Assembly: GCF_013373795.3 (NCBI RefSeq)
Contig: NZ_CP088022.1
Location: forward strand, 5,022,001-5,086,000
Length of the DNA stretch: 64,000 nucleotides
Reading direction: 5' to 3'
Source: Bradyrhizobium quebecense
GTDB lineage: Bacteria > Pseudomonadota > Alphaproteobacteria > Rhizobiales > Xanthobacteraceae
Position numbers and translations under genes: made by a program. This document shows positions 1-7,903 of this stretch, one piece after another. Position 1 is the first letter of the stretch, and each line of letters starts with the position of its first letter. The notes under the pieces were generated by a model that worked only from the letters and a program-made list of their open reading frames with translations, was not told the origin of the DNA and did not search any database.

Positions 1-2
1 TC

Positions 3-107
3 TATCGTGTTGATGCCGTGCGGGACTATCTGGCCAAACGCGAAAAGGCCGCTAGACCGTCCCAGCCGCATAATGCTCGCGGAGACGACCCAGCAGCTCG
101 GCCTTGA
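3..107 (+). CDS. C-terminal end of a possible excisionase/AlpA-type DNA-binding protein (5' end outside window)
   Basis: An open frame enters from the left edge and ends at a TGA at 105-107. The visible 34 residues begin YRVDAVRDYLAKRE, which resembles the end of the small winged-helix/HTH domain of AlpA and excisionase-type proteins, where a tyrosine-arginine pair precedes an amphipathic helix. The tail is short and polar. It overlaps the 3' end of the integrase by 56 bp in convergent orientation. An excisionase-like protein beside an integrase would fit a mobile island, but with only the tail visible this is an inference. Confidence 0.4.
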   Translation, partial: YRVDAVRDYLAKREKAARPSQPHNARGDDPAARP

Positions 108-1383
108 TCGGGTCGAGCGGATTCGTCCGCTGTAAGCGCACGATCTTACCGACCCGCATCGCACCGACCAGTTCCGCGATGTAGTCGTGAGCTGCTTCGA
201 ATGCCATCTTGCGGATGATCCACTGTTCGTCGTGATTGTAGACCTGATCGATTCCGCTTGGCTTTCGCCGGACACATAGCCGCTGAATTTCGTTGTCGTA
301 GCCACAACGTGACATGATGGTACGCAGACTGCGCCTCAAGTCATGCATGGTGAACTTGGCGACACCTGCTTCCTTGACTAACCGGTTGACCATCTTGGTG
401 AAGCCCGACATCTGTCCACCAGTCTTCGGTGACGGGAAGACATAGTCGGACGTGGCGCGCCGGAAATGCTTCGCGGCCGCGAGTACCTCGTCCACGAGGT
501 GAGTGCGCGGTACATCGTGGTACAAGCCCATCTTGGTCCACGCCGCATCGAAAGTGATGCGATCATCCATGATATGCTTTTGCCATTCGATCATGGTTGG
601 CTCACTCCGGCGCGGGCCACCGAGTAGGCACATCCTCGTCAAGAGCCCAAAGGCGCCGAGCTTGCCTGATGCATGCCAGACCTTGATGATTTCTTCATCG
701 TTCAGTGCACGACCCTTTGTTCGGCGCCCCACCCTCTGCGCACGGGTTTCCTTGGGTTCACGATAGCCAGCCAGCACATTGTAGCCGACGTATCCTTCCC
801 CAACGCACCATTCGAGGAACGTGTGGGTGTGCTTGCGCAGATCCTTGGCTGCGCCACGCTTGCCGGTCTTGGCCACCCGGTCGACTGCCGCCATGATTTG
901 CCGCCGCGTCAGGTCCCCAATGCCGCTCTCCGCGTGCTCCTTGAGCCCGCGCCGCAACGCCGACATTGCTGGCTTCCAGTTGACGACCTGACGTCCAGTC
1001 AAGGACGTCTGGTAGGGACCATCTTCGACGATGAGGTCCGCCAGTGTGGTGCGCTGCTTTTCGGCTGCCTGCTGCCGCCTCGGCTCGCGTTTGGCATCGT
1101 TGGGGTCCGTGCCCTTGATGACCTCGCCTGCGGCGATGGTGGCGGCCTTGCGCGCGGCCTTCTCATTATACTTGGGCCACGGGCCGAGGGTCTTGCGCTG
1201 GGTTCCCCTCACCCCCGGTTTGGTGAAGAGATAAACCCAGGTTCGACCACCGGTGGCGCGCATGCGCAGGGCGAGACCGGGCAGCTTGTCGTCGTGGAGA
1301 TAATGCTGCGCCTTGCCGGGCGGCAGCGTAGCGTTGCGGATCACCGTATCGGTGAGCGTCAGCTGGTTCGTCGGCGCGGTCAC
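52..1383 (-). CDS. Tyrosine recombinase / phage-type integrase
   Basis: Site-specific tyrosine recombinase expected to integrate and excise a genomic island at a tRNA gene. The N-terminal part (about residues 10-90, with LPGLALRMRATGG and a TLGPWPKYN-like stretch) matches the arm-binding DUF4102-like domain of island integrases. The catalytic part carries the first arginine in GGPRRSEP, the HDLRR box and the nucleophilic tyrosine in QVYNHDEQ. An upstream in-frame ATG at 1419 exists, but I prefer the GTG at 1381-1383 because a strong GGGGGAAGG ribosome site lies just before it and the extra residues would be encoded by a repeated TGTGCCCCA motif. About 443 residues, normal for the family. The tRNA 3' end that it probably uses lies about 250 bp upstream. 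Confidence 0.9.
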   Translation of the reverse strand: MTAPTNQLTLTDTVIRNATLPPGKAQHYLHDDKLPGLALRMRATGGRTWVYLFTKPGVRGTQRKTLGPWPKYNEKAARKAATIAAGEVIKGTDPNDAKREPRRQQAAEKQRTTLADLIVEDGPYQTSLTGRQVVNWKPAMSALRRGLKEHAESGIGDLTRRQIMAAVDRVAKTGKRGAAKDLRKHTHTFLEWCVGEGYVGYNVLAGYREPKETRAQRVGRRTKGRALNDEEIIKVWHASGKLGAFGLLTRMCLLGGPRRSEPTMIEWQKHIMDDRITFDAAWTKMGLYHDVPRTHLVDEVLAAAKHFRRATSDYVFPSPKTGGQMSGFTKMVNRLVKEAGVAKFTMHDLRRSLRTIMSRCGYDNEIQRLCVRRKPSGIDQVYNHDEQWIIRKMAFEAAHDYIAELVGAMRVGKIVRLQRTNPLDPIKAELLGRLREHYAAGTV

Positions 1384-1398
1384 GATTCCTTCCCCCAG

Positions 1399-1514
1399 TG
1401 TGCCCCAGGTGTGCCCCACGAGAGGACGATCAACCCCACGCAGAACCAGCTCTCAGACCTTCCCGACATTTTGTACCCCAGGGGAAAATCCGCCGCGGGC
1501 ACAACAGGGGCACA
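1399..1514. repeat. Iterated TGTGCCCC motif upstream of the integrase
   Basis: TGTGCCCCA occurs at 1399-1407 and 1410-1418 (11 bp apart), TGTACCCCA at 1472-1480, and the inverted form GGGGCACA at 1507-1514. The last two also form part of a longer imperfect inverted repeat (ATTTTGTACCCC at 1468-1479 against GGGGCACACAAAAT at 1507-1520). The copies lie between the integrase start and the attachment site. That is where arm-type integrase sites, excisionase sites or an integrase operator would be expected. The repetition is seen; the role is inferred. Confidence 0.5.
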
Positions 1515-1637
1515 CAAAATGCAGTTTGGCCGCTTATGGGCTGCTGAGGCCAGAATGACCATAAGCCACTGTACTTAAATGAGTTATATCGACAAAACTA
1601 TGGCCGCACGTGGCCTGCATAGATCTATGGATTGTGG

Positions 1638-1682
1638 TTCACACGGGAGAGGTCCAAGGTTCGATCCCTTGTGCGTCCACCA
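1638..1682 (+). other. Attachment site: 3' end of a tRNA gene, best read as tRNA-Val(CAC)
   Basis: The sequence reads as the 3' half of a tRNA. It has an anticodon-loop-like TTCACAC (1638-1644), the 3' anticodon-stem strand GGGAG, variable loop AGGTC, a perfect T arm (CAAGG, loop TTCGATC, CCTTG), the 3' acceptor strand TGCGTCC, discriminator A and encoded CCA ending at 1682. Upstream bases do not complete an acceptor stem or D arm, so this is a remnant. Such tRNA 3' ends are the att core of tyrosine-integrase islands. With the integrase on the left, the element probably extends left and the intact tRNA would be at its other end. The CAC anticodon reading depends on the loop register. Confidence 0.75.
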
Positions 1683-1809
1683 TTCCCCTTCCTGAACCGC
1701 CGGTGGCGGACGATTGTCGACATTCTGCTGCCCTTCGGGACCGCGCCTCATCAAAAATGTCGAAAACAACCCCATGCAAAGTAGCCGCCGTTCGTCGCGC
1801 CGTTCCGGT

Positions 1810-2160
1810 TCACTGCCGGCGGCGGTTCGGTGCGGATGACGGCTTGGCGGTACGTCGGCCGAGTTCGCCGAGCAGGTCGCGGACCGCGCCGTCGAGTTCG
1901 TCGGGTGGGGTGGCGCGACCGGCCTGCCGCGTGCCGGGCGGCTGTCGCAGGTTACCGGCGGAGATGTCGTCGTTCGCGGCGAGGAGCGCGTCGGCGTCAT
2001 CATCGTGCCGTCTCCGTGCCCAATGCCGCGCGGCGCGAACCTTCGGCGCGTGAACGCCGAGAGGAGACCGCCGTCTGCGGCGGGAGATCAGTTCGCGCAC
2101 GCCGTACCCCACCACGAACCCGATCCCGGTGACCAGCACGACAATCAGAAATTCCAGCAT
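1810..2160 (-). CDS. Small membrane-anchored protein of unknown function
   Basis: 116 residues. One N-terminal membrane helix (LEFLIVVLVTGIGFVVGYG, residues 2-20) is followed by an arginine cluster (RRRRR), predicting an inner-membrane anchor with a cytosolic tail. The tail is polar and rich in Arg, Asp and Ala without a recognisable domain. The ribosome-binding region is weak. It is the first chromosomal gene after the tRNA remnant. I do not recognise a family; the membrane segment is what separates it from chance open frames nearby. Confidence 0.5.
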   Translation of the reverse strand: MLEFLIVVLVTGIGFVVGYGVRELISRRRRRSPLGVHAPKVRAARHWARRRHDDDADALLAANDDISAGNLRQPPGTRQAGRATPPDELDGAVRDLLGELGRRTAKPSSAPNRRRQ

Positions 2161-2340
2161 TGTGTCGTCCCACCATCACCCTGCCGCAATGCAATAAGCG
2201 CGACAATGCGGCAGCGGCTTGACCGGGACAGTTCCTTTTCACTGTGCCGAGCACAACGCTGACCCTCGGAGTCCTACGGGGTTTTGTTTGCAGGCCTCCT
2301 CGGCTACCTTCCCGGAACTCGCGGAGGCCGGGACGTCTCG

Positions 2341-2712
2341 ATGCGCAAGGGCAACGACTACATTTTGAAGCTGCGGCCGTGGTCATTGTCGACGTTCGTC
2401 GTCGCCCTGCTGGCCGTGGTGCTCGCCACCGCGACGCAGGAGATGTTCGCAAGCTTCGGCATGCAGTTCTATTTCGCGGCTTTCGTGCCGGCGATCCTGA
2501 TCGCCGGGCTGATGGGCGGCGCGCCGGCCGGCGCCTTTGCCACCATCATCACGGTACCGATCGTGTGGTGGGTGTTCATGCCCCCCTACTTCGAGTTCGC
2601 CTGGCCGACGGCCGACGATTATGACAGCCTCGCGACGTTCCTGCTGTCGAGCGCGCTCTTGCTCGGTTTCTCTCAGCTCTACCGGGAAGCGCTGGCCATT
2701 TTGCGGAAATAG
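2341..2712 (+). CDS. DUF4118-type four-helix membrane protein
   Basis: 123 residues made almost wholly of membrane helices, matching the DUF4118 fold known as the sensor membrane module of KdpD-type kinases. Typical elements are FVPAILIAGLMGG, FATIITVPIVWW and PPYFEF between helices 2 and 3. Here the module stands alone with no kinase or response domain, so it may be a free membrane protein or act with a separate partner. The ATG at 2341 is preferred over an upstream TTG because a GGAGG lies upstream and the family starts near RPWS. No operon partner is obvious. Confidence 0.7.
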   Translation: MRKGNDYILKLRPWSLSTFVVALLAVVLATATQEMFASFGMQFYFAAFVPAILIAGLMGGAPAGAFATIITVPIVWWVFMPPYFEFAWPTADDYDSLATFLLSSALLLGFSQLYREALAILRK

Positions 2713-2780
2713 CTGACCCGCGCAGGCCGCGAGCGCCCGCCGGCGCCGGCAAGCCGGTTGCCTGCGCGGATCGTTCGCCC

Positions 2781-2921
2781 TCAGATCCCGAACATCCAGA
2801 CCGCGACGATGGTCGCCAGTGTCGCCAGCCCGCTGATGGTCCAGCCCACCGTGTAGAAAGTATCCTCGGGGGCGGTGTCGAGCACCGTATTGGTGGTTTC
2901 CGTCATTGACCGCCAGCGCAT
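2781..2921 (-). CDS. 46-residue single-helix membrane protein
   Basis: A small frame starting MRWRSMTETTNTV and ending in one hydrophobic helix (WTISGLATLATIVAVWMFG, about residues 27-45) directly before the stop. A short acidic stretch (APED) precedes the helix. This is the layout of a tail-anchored small protein. The start could also be the internal Met at residue 6. It lies convergent to the DUF4118 gene and divergent from the lysine-rich secreted protein. No family is recognised; support is the clean membrane segment and the intergenic position. Confidence 0.45.
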   Translation of the reverse strand: MRWRSMTETTNTVLDTAPEDTFYTVGWTISGLATLATIVAVWMFGI

Positions 2922-3101
2922 GGCGTCTCTCCTCGGAACTCCTGCCCAGCGACATAACGCGGCTCGCGGTTCCCGGTTCCGGCGCTTTCGCGGCGACTGC
3001 GCCGTTCACGCACAGCTCACGGACTGCTGATCGGGGTCGCGGAACCTGCGACATTCTGTCCCGTTGAGGGGCGCCGGAAACCAACTTGGGAGAACCATCC
3101 G

Positions 3102-3353
3102 ATGCGAACACTGATCCTCGCCGCCACGGCGCTTGCCTTCGTCTCGTCCACCGCGCTCGCGCAGGACAAGGCCGGCAGCAGCCCGGCCCCCGCAGCGCAA
3201 AGCGGCGACACGGCGACCAAGGGCGAGGCGACCAAGATGGCGCCGAAGAAGAAAGCCAAGAAGTCCGCAAAGAAATCGAGCGCCAAGGGAGGCACCAAGG
3301 GAGGCACCAAGGCTGGCGCCGCCCCGACCGGCGATGATGCGGCCAAGCAATAG
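3102..3353 (+). CDS. Secreted lysine/alanine-rich basic protein
   Basis: 83 residues. A clear signal peptide (LILAATALAFVSSTALA, cleavage before QDK) precedes a low-complexity body rich in Lys, Ala, Gly and Ser, with the runs KKKAKKSAKKSS and the tandem GGTK unit. The mature protein is very basic and probably disordered. Function is unknown; periplasmic binding to nucleic acid, lipid or polyphosphate would fit the charge but is only a guess. A good rho-independent terminator follows about 45 bp downstream, supporting a real monocistronic gene. Confidence 0.75.
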   Translation: MRTLILAATALAFVSSTALAQDKAGSSPAPAAQSGDTATKGEATKMAPKKKAKKSAKKSSAKGGTKGGTKAGAAPTGDDAAKQ

Positions 3354-3396
3354 ACAGAAACAATCGCGGTAGCCGATCACAGATCTGGCGATCACG

Positions 3397-3425
3397 GAAA
3401 AGGCCGCCCCGAAGGCGGCCTTTTT
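3397..3425 (+). terminator. Rho-independent terminator
   Basis: AAGGCCGCC and GGCGGCCTT form a strong GC stem with a short CCGA-type loop and run straight into TTTTT. It ends the transcript of the basic secreted protein. Confidence 0.85.
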
Positions 3426-3740
3426 GCTTGCTGTCTCGGTGCGGATGCCGCCTCGCCCGTCGCGTCGCGATCAAATGCGCCGACCGCTTGGGGCAGTGAT
3501 TGTTGGGCAAGCCAAAATTGAACCAGTGAGAATTGAACCAGAAAATTAAAGTGCGGGAGAGGGAGCGAAAGAGGCGCAGAGCCGATAATCCGCACCGCCA
3601 TTGGATCGTTCTGAAAATTGACCACCAGCTCCAGGAATTGCTCCACCTCCCGCATCTTCTCTTGTGACGCGCGTGCAACGGCAACGCATGATCCAAACGG
3701 GCTATCACTGCGATGCAGAGCAAGATTCATCGCGATAGAG
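3426..3740. other. Gene-poor stretch, nothing recognised
   Basis: About 315 bp between the terminator and the stop of the next minus-strand gene. Frames that run through it have no family features or plausible starts. A near-direct repeat (CAAAATTGAACCAGTGAG then GAATTGAACCAG) is seen around 3511-3541. No hairpin or promoter can be defended. Confidence 0.4.
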
Positions 3741-4277
3741 TCAATGCTGAGCACCATCGTCGCGCCTGCCCGCGAGCCCGCTCTCGCGTATGCGCTCCTC
3801 AAACCAGCGCGACGTGGCGCTGTCGATGGCGCCGCCGGCATAGACTTCGGAATGGCTCACGCCGTGCTGTCCGACGATCACCAGAACGCCCATTGCATAG
3901 GCAAACCAGACATTCGGATCGGTCAGCGCCTGCAGCTTGCGCTGATCGTGCTCGAGCGGCTGGTGGTTGCTGTCCTTGCGCAGCTCGATGGCCAGGAGAT
4001 TGTTCGGGATGTCGCGCTGATGCACGACGATATCGGGATAGATCGACTTGCCGAGATGGTCATCGGTCGAGCTCCCCGAGCCGCGCGGCAGCCGCAGCGT
4101 GCGCTCGCCGAGCCGATCATAGTTGCAATCGACCTGCCAGCCGGGAAACTGCCGCTCGACATAGACAGCCAGCCGGTGAGTAAGCGTTCGCTCGCCGAGA
4201 TCGCGCTCCAGCAGGAAGGTCTCCTGCGCATAAAACTCCTGCACGGCGACGATCACCTTGTTCAGCTCGGTCTGCAT
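3741..4277 (-). CDS. Conserved hypothetical protein, possibly a PD-(D/E)XK-like fold
   Basis: 178 residues, soluble, with no signal peptide. The middle contains YPDIVVHQRD followed about 15 residues later by LLAIELRKDSN. A PD followed by a strand ending in an acidic residue and lysine is reminiscent of the PD-(D/E)XK nuclease core, and an N-terminal glutamate (ERTLTHRLAVY) could complete the site. The spacing of E and K (ELRK) is not canonical, so this is a suggestion only. It lies just upstream of the ThDP enzyme gene in the opposite-end position and may be independent. Confidence 0.6.
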   Translation of the reverse strand: MQTELNKVIVAVQEFYAQETFLLERDLGERTLTHRLAVYVERQFPGWQVDCNYDRLGERTLRLPRGSGSSTDDHLGKSIYPDIVVHQRDIPNNLLAIELRKDSNHQPLEHDQRKLQALTDPNVWFAYAMGVLVIVGQHGVSHSEVYAGGAIDSATSRWFEERIRESGLAGRRDDGAQH

Positions 4278-4329
4278 TGACGCCTCCGACTGGACTGGGC
4301 CGCCGCCGCGGCCTTTTCAAATCATGCTG

Positions 4330-5883
4330 CTACATCTGCACTTCGATTAGCCGCGGGCCCGGCTCGGCGACGGCATTCGCCAGTGCCTTGTTGAACTCGT
4401 CGGCAGTCGTCACCGCCACTGCCGGCACGCCCATGCCCTTCGCGAGCGCGACGAAATCGAGCGTCGGCCGATCGATCTTCAGCATGTCCTGCGCCCGCTT
4501 GCCTGGCTCGCCGGCGCCGACGCCGTCGAACTCGCCGCGCAGGATCTGATAGATCCGGTTGGCGAACACGATGGTCACGACATTGAGCCCTTCGCGCGCC
4601 TGCGTCCACAGCGACTGGATGGTGTACATCGCGCTGCCGTCGCCCACCATGCAGATCACCTTGCGGTCCGGGCAGGCAACAGCGGCGCCGGTCGCGACCG
4701 GCGTCGAGAAGCCGATCGAGCCGCCCATGTTCTGCAGCCAGTCGTGCGGCGCGGCCGCCGCCGTCGGCGGGAAGAAGCCCCGGCCGGTGGTGACGGACTC
4801 ATCGACCATGATGGCGTTCTCGGGGATCGCGCAGGCGATCGCCTGCGCGATCGTGGTGTGGTTCAGCGCGCCGGTCGGCTTGACCAGCTCCTGGTGCTGC
4901 TGCGGCTTGACGTCCTGCGCCGTCGCATGCAGCGCATTGGCGAGCGCCCCGAGGGCTGCGACCGAATTCTCGCCCCAGGCGGTCATGCGATGCACCTCGC
5001 AGCCTTCCGCCTTCAGCATGCTCGGCTTGTTCGGATAGGCGAAGAACGCCACGGGATCGTTGGCCTCGACCAGCACGATGTGACGGAAATTCTTCAGGAT
5101 CGGCAGCGCCTGCTCGATCACATAGGGGATGCGGTTGATCGAGAAGCGGCCGCGGCCGCGCGCCATGCGCGGGTGATAGGTCTGGCCCATCACGGTGCAG
5201 CCGGTCTTGCCGGCGATGCGCTCGGCGAGCGCCAGCCCCTGCTCGGTCAGCGCGCTGCCGGTGACTAGCAGCAGCGTGTGCGCGGCATCGCCATGCAGGA
5301 TTTTTGCCGCGGTGTCGACCGCCTGCGGCGAATAGCTCGGCCGCTGCGTATCGACAGCCACCTCGGCGATGCCGTCGGCCTCGTTCCAGGCGGTGTCGGC
5401 CGGCAGGATCAAGGTTGCGATCTGCGGCGGCGCGCTCTTGGCCGCGGCGATCGCAGCCGCGCCATCGGCGGCGACTGACTTGGCATCGGGTGACGTGCGC
5501 ACCCAGGACGACATCGGCCGCGCCAGGCCTTCGATATCGGACGTCAGCGGTGCGTTGTAACCGATGTGGTAGGTCGCGTGCTGGCCGACGATGTTGACGA
5601 TGCCGGAATGCGCCTTCTTGGCGTTGTGCAGATTGGCAAGGCCGTTGGCAAGGCCGGGCCCGAGATGCAGCAGCGTCGAGGCCGGCGTTCCCTTCATGCG
5701 GAAATAGCCGTCGGCCGCACCGGTCACCACACCTTCGAACAGGCCGAGCACGCAGCGCATGCCGGGGACCTTGTCCAGTGCCGCGACGAAATGCATCTCC
5801 GAGGTGCCGGGATTGGTAAAGCAAACGTCCACGCCGCCTGCGACCAATGTCCGCACCAGACTTTCCGCACCGTTCATGCTCAC
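4330..5883 (-). CDS. ThDP-dependent enzyme, acetolactate-synthase-like large subunit
   Basis: 517 residues in the three-domain order of the POX/AHAS family. The Pyr domain has FTNPGTSEMHFV and the conserved activating glutamate in GLFEGVVTGAADGY. A central domain follows, then the PP domain with the ThDP/Mg motif GDGSAMY...N (VFANRIYQIL). No small regulatory subunit gene is adjacent and the length is shorter than that of true IlvB. It is therefore more likely an IlvB-like 2-oxoacid decarboxylase or carboligase of unknown substrate than the branched-chain biosynthetic enzyme. A second and a third ThDP system occur at 29,631-30,781 and 41,825. Confidence 0.8.
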   Translation of the reverse strand: MSMNGAESLVRTLVAGGVDVCFTNPGTSEMHFVAALDKVPGMRCVLGLFEGVVTGAADGYFRMKGTPASTLLHLGPGLANGLANLHNAKKAHSGIVNIVGQHATYHIGYNAPLTSDIEGLARPMSSWVRTSPDAKSVAADGAAAIAAAKSAPPQIATLILPADTAWNEADGIAEVAVDTQRPSYSPQAVDTAAKILHGDAAHTLLLVTGSALTEQGLALAERIAGKTGCTVMGQTYHPRMARGRGRFSINRIPYVIEQALPILKNFRHIVLVEANDPVAFFAYPNKPSMLKAEGCEVHRMTAWGENSVAALGALANALHATAQDVKPQQHQELVKPTGALNHTTIAQAIACAIPENAIMVDESVTTGRGFFPPTAAAAPHDWLQNMGGSIGFSTPVATGAAVACPDRKVICMVGDGSAMYTIQSLWTQAREGLNVVTIVFANRIYQILRGEFDGVGAGEPGKRAQDMLKIDRPTLDFVALAKGMGVPAVAVTTADEFNKALANAVAEPGPRLIEVQM

Positions 5884-6099
5884 GCTCCCGTTTCGAGATG
5901 TTCTTGAGGTCGCTCCAGATCAACCATTCTTCATCCGCTTCGTCAAAGGTTTGGCCGGACAATGCAGCTATCGCTTCCGGTCTGTTGCCTTTTTAAACCG
6001 TCTTGTTCGAAAGTGCCTGAAGTCACGGCTTCGTCGCTTGCGAAAGGCCGGCGATTGTGGCCTTTTTGGCTGCATATTTGATTGTTCGCGAGGACGACG

Positions 6100-6672
6100 A
6101 TGCGCCCGATTGCCGTGATTTTTGCCGCACTCACGATCCTGGCAGGTGCCGGCCAGGCCCACGCTCAGTTCTTCGACTCCCGTGGCTACCAGTCCGAGGC
6201 CCCGAGCTTCTTCGGCGGTGGCGGCGCGAGCCCGATCCCGCGCACCACCGTCAACTACCCGACCAACTATGCCCCCGGCACCATCGTGGTGAACACCGCC
6301 GAGCGCCGGCTCTATCTGGTGCTGGCGAACGGCCAGGCACTGCGCTACGGCATCGGCGTCGGCCGCGACGGCTTCCGCTGGGGCGGAGTCCACCGCATCA
6401 GCGCGAAGAAGGAATGGCCGTCGTGGACGCCGCCGTCGCAGATGCTGCGCCGCCGCCCCGATCTGCCGCGCCACATGGCCGGCGGCATCGAGAACCCGCT
6501 CGGCGCGCGCGCGATGTATCTCGGCTCGACGCTGTACCGCATCCACGGCTCCAACGAGCCCGAGACGATCGGCCAGGCCGTCTCGTCGGGCTGCTTCCGC
6601 ATGACCAATGAGGACGTCACCGACCTCTATAATCGCGTCTCGGTCGGCACCACCGTCGTGGTGAAGAACTGA
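6100..6672 (+). CDS. L,D-transpeptidase (YkuD domain), periplasmic
   Basis: Peptidoglycan cross-linking or lipoprotein-attaching enzyme. Signal peptide residues 1-22 (cleavage after AHA). The YkuD domain begins at TIVVNTAERRLYLV (about 61) and carries the catalytic signature with His149 (HGSNEP) and Cys165 (SSGCFRM). 190 residues, normal for the short ErfK/YbiS group; no separate LysM domain is visible. The ATG at 6100 is chosen over a TTG at 6082 because a GAGGA lies 6 nt upstream and it gives a proper signal peptide. Substrate specificity cannot be read. Confidence 0.9.
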   Translation: MRPIAVIFAALTILAGAGQAHAQFFDSRGYQSEAPSFFGGGGASPIPRTTVNYPTNYAPGTIVVNTAERRLYLVLANGQALRYGIGVGRDGFRWGGVHRISAKKEWPSWTPPSQMLRRRPDLPRHMAGGIENPLGARAMYLGSTLYRIHGSNEPETIGQAVSSGCFRMTNEDVTDLYNRVSVGTTVVVKN

Positions 6673-6765
6673 TCGCGTCGATTTCAACGGAACCAGGCGC
6701 TTCCATCCGGCAAGATCGCTGATCCCGCCTTGCGCTGCCGCGCGCATTGCGGCAGCGTGATTCGA

Positions 6766-7566
6766 ATGCGCCAACCTTGCTCGCCGATCCTGCTGCTGCT
6801 CGCCGCGGCGCTCACCACCTCGCTCACCGACGCCATCGTACCGGCGACGGGCGCAGAGATTCCGGCCATCGCCTCGCGCCAGCGCAACGAAAAGAAGGTC
6901 TTCACCGACGCCGAGATCGTCGAGGGCTTTCTTAAAACCGCGTTCGGCGCCGAATATCATCTCGCCGGTCGGGTCGACCGCATCCGCAAATACGACAGAC
7001 CGGTGCGCGTGTTCGCCGACGGCAACCGCGCCGACCGCAAGGTCCAGCTCGCCAAGGTCATCGCCGACATCCGAGCCAAGGTGCAGCATCTCGACATCGC
7101 GATGACCGAGAACAACGACGCGGCCAATGTCGTGGTCAAGCTGGTGCGCGACCGCGAGCTCTACCGCACGATAGCGATCTTCTACGGCCAGGAGCGCGCC
7201 AAGGAGATCCGCACCTCGCTCGACCCGCAATGCCTGTCCGGCTTCCGCAAGAACGAGAATTACGAGATCGAGCATTCCGACGTCATCCTCACCGTCGACA
7301 ATGGCGATTTCGTCTTCCTCGACTGCGCCTATGAGGAGCTGTTGCAGTCGCTCGGCCCGATCAACGACACTGCGACCGTGCCGTGGACGATGTTCAACGA
7401 CAGCGTCTCGATGGGCTTTTTCGACGTCTACGACCAATACCTGCTCAATCTGCTCTACGACCCCCGCATCAAGCCCGGCATGAACGTGCAGGAGGTCAAG
7501 GCCGCGCTGCCCGAAGTCCTCACCGACGTCCGCGCCTGGGTGGCGAAGGTGAACCATCTGGAGTGA
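6766..7566 (+). CDS. DUF2927 domain protein, secreted
   Basis: About 266 residues with an N-terminal signal peptide (SPILLLLAAALTTSL). The body has the DUF2927 hallmarks FGAEYHLAGRVDRI, then KYDRPVRVFADG, and the later PQCLSGF and FLDCAYEELLQSLG. DUF2927 proteins are secreted and of unknown function. An upstream TTG start would add a non-signal-like stretch and is not preferred. It follows the L,D-transpeptidase by 93 bp on the same strand, so a shared envelope role is possible. No catalytic residues can be named. Confidence 0.8.
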   Translation: MRQPCSPILLLLAAALTTSLTDAIVPATGAEIPAIASRQRNEKKVFTDAEIVEGFLKTAFGAEYHLAGRVDRIRKYDRPVRVFADGNRADRKVQLAKVIADIRAKVQHLDIAMTENNDAANVVVKLVRDRELYRTIAIFYGQERAKEIRTSLDPQCLSGFRKNENYEIEHSDVILTVDNGDFVFLDCAYEELLQSLGPINDTATVPWTMFNDSVSMGFFDVYDQYLLNLLYDPRIKPGMNVQEVKAALPEVLTDVRAWVAKVNHLE

Positions 7567-7668
7567 TGGTGGGCCGCCGCAATAGGCAGGGATGCCGCAA
7601 CACATCAAACTGTCGTCCCGGCGAAGGCCGGGACCCGGGACCCATATGTGGACGGCCCCCGTGGCACA

Positions 7669-7903
7669 AGAGCTTTCTGGGATTGGTCGGATCGCTGTCA
7701 TCCATATGTCCGGCCTGTTTGATGCGATCGTGTTGATCGCTGGGCCAAGATGGTTTCCGCGACGCGAGTGCCAAACAACCTGGCGACCTTGTGAAGGCCA
7801 ATGGGTCCCGCGGCTTGTCTCGCGTTCTGGATCGATCGATCATTCCATCTGCTCTTGCAGCTCCGGTTCGTCCGGCGAGCGCTACGTCCGGCCGGCCGAC
7901 CTG
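7669..7903 (-). ncRNA. Candidate guide (bridge/seek-type) RNA region of the IS110-family element
   Basis: The 235 bp after the transposase stop, on the transposase strand, have no frame worth calling. They contain several potential hairpins, such as CGATCAACACGATCG and a GC-rich stem near 7865-7895. IS110/IS1111 elements are known to express a structured RNA from their long non-coding end that guides target choice. A TGGCAC identical to the junction core lies within it on the minus strand (7769-7774), but six bases can occur by chance. Presence of such an RNA is inferred from family and layout, not shown. Confidence 0.4.

Noticed and set aside
1561..1682. Complete tRNA gene
   Set aside because: Only the T arm, variable loop, the 3' anticodon-stem strand and the 3' acceptor strand exist; the upstream bases do not form a D arm or the 5' acceptor strand.
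1584..2003. Minus-strand open frame containing WTHKGSNLGPLPCE
   Set aside because: It is the antisense translation of the tRNA 3' end and the following region, a known artefact; no start signal or family supports it.
4330..5883. Reading of this ThDP enzyme as biosynthetic IlvB
   Set aside because: No ilvN beside it and the chain is too short; kept as an acetolactate-synthase-like enzyme of unknown substrate.
5968..7701. 577-codon minus-strand frame over the L,D-transpeptidase and DUF2927 genes
   Set aside because: It is a GC-driven shadow opposite two genes with clear signal peptides and motifs.
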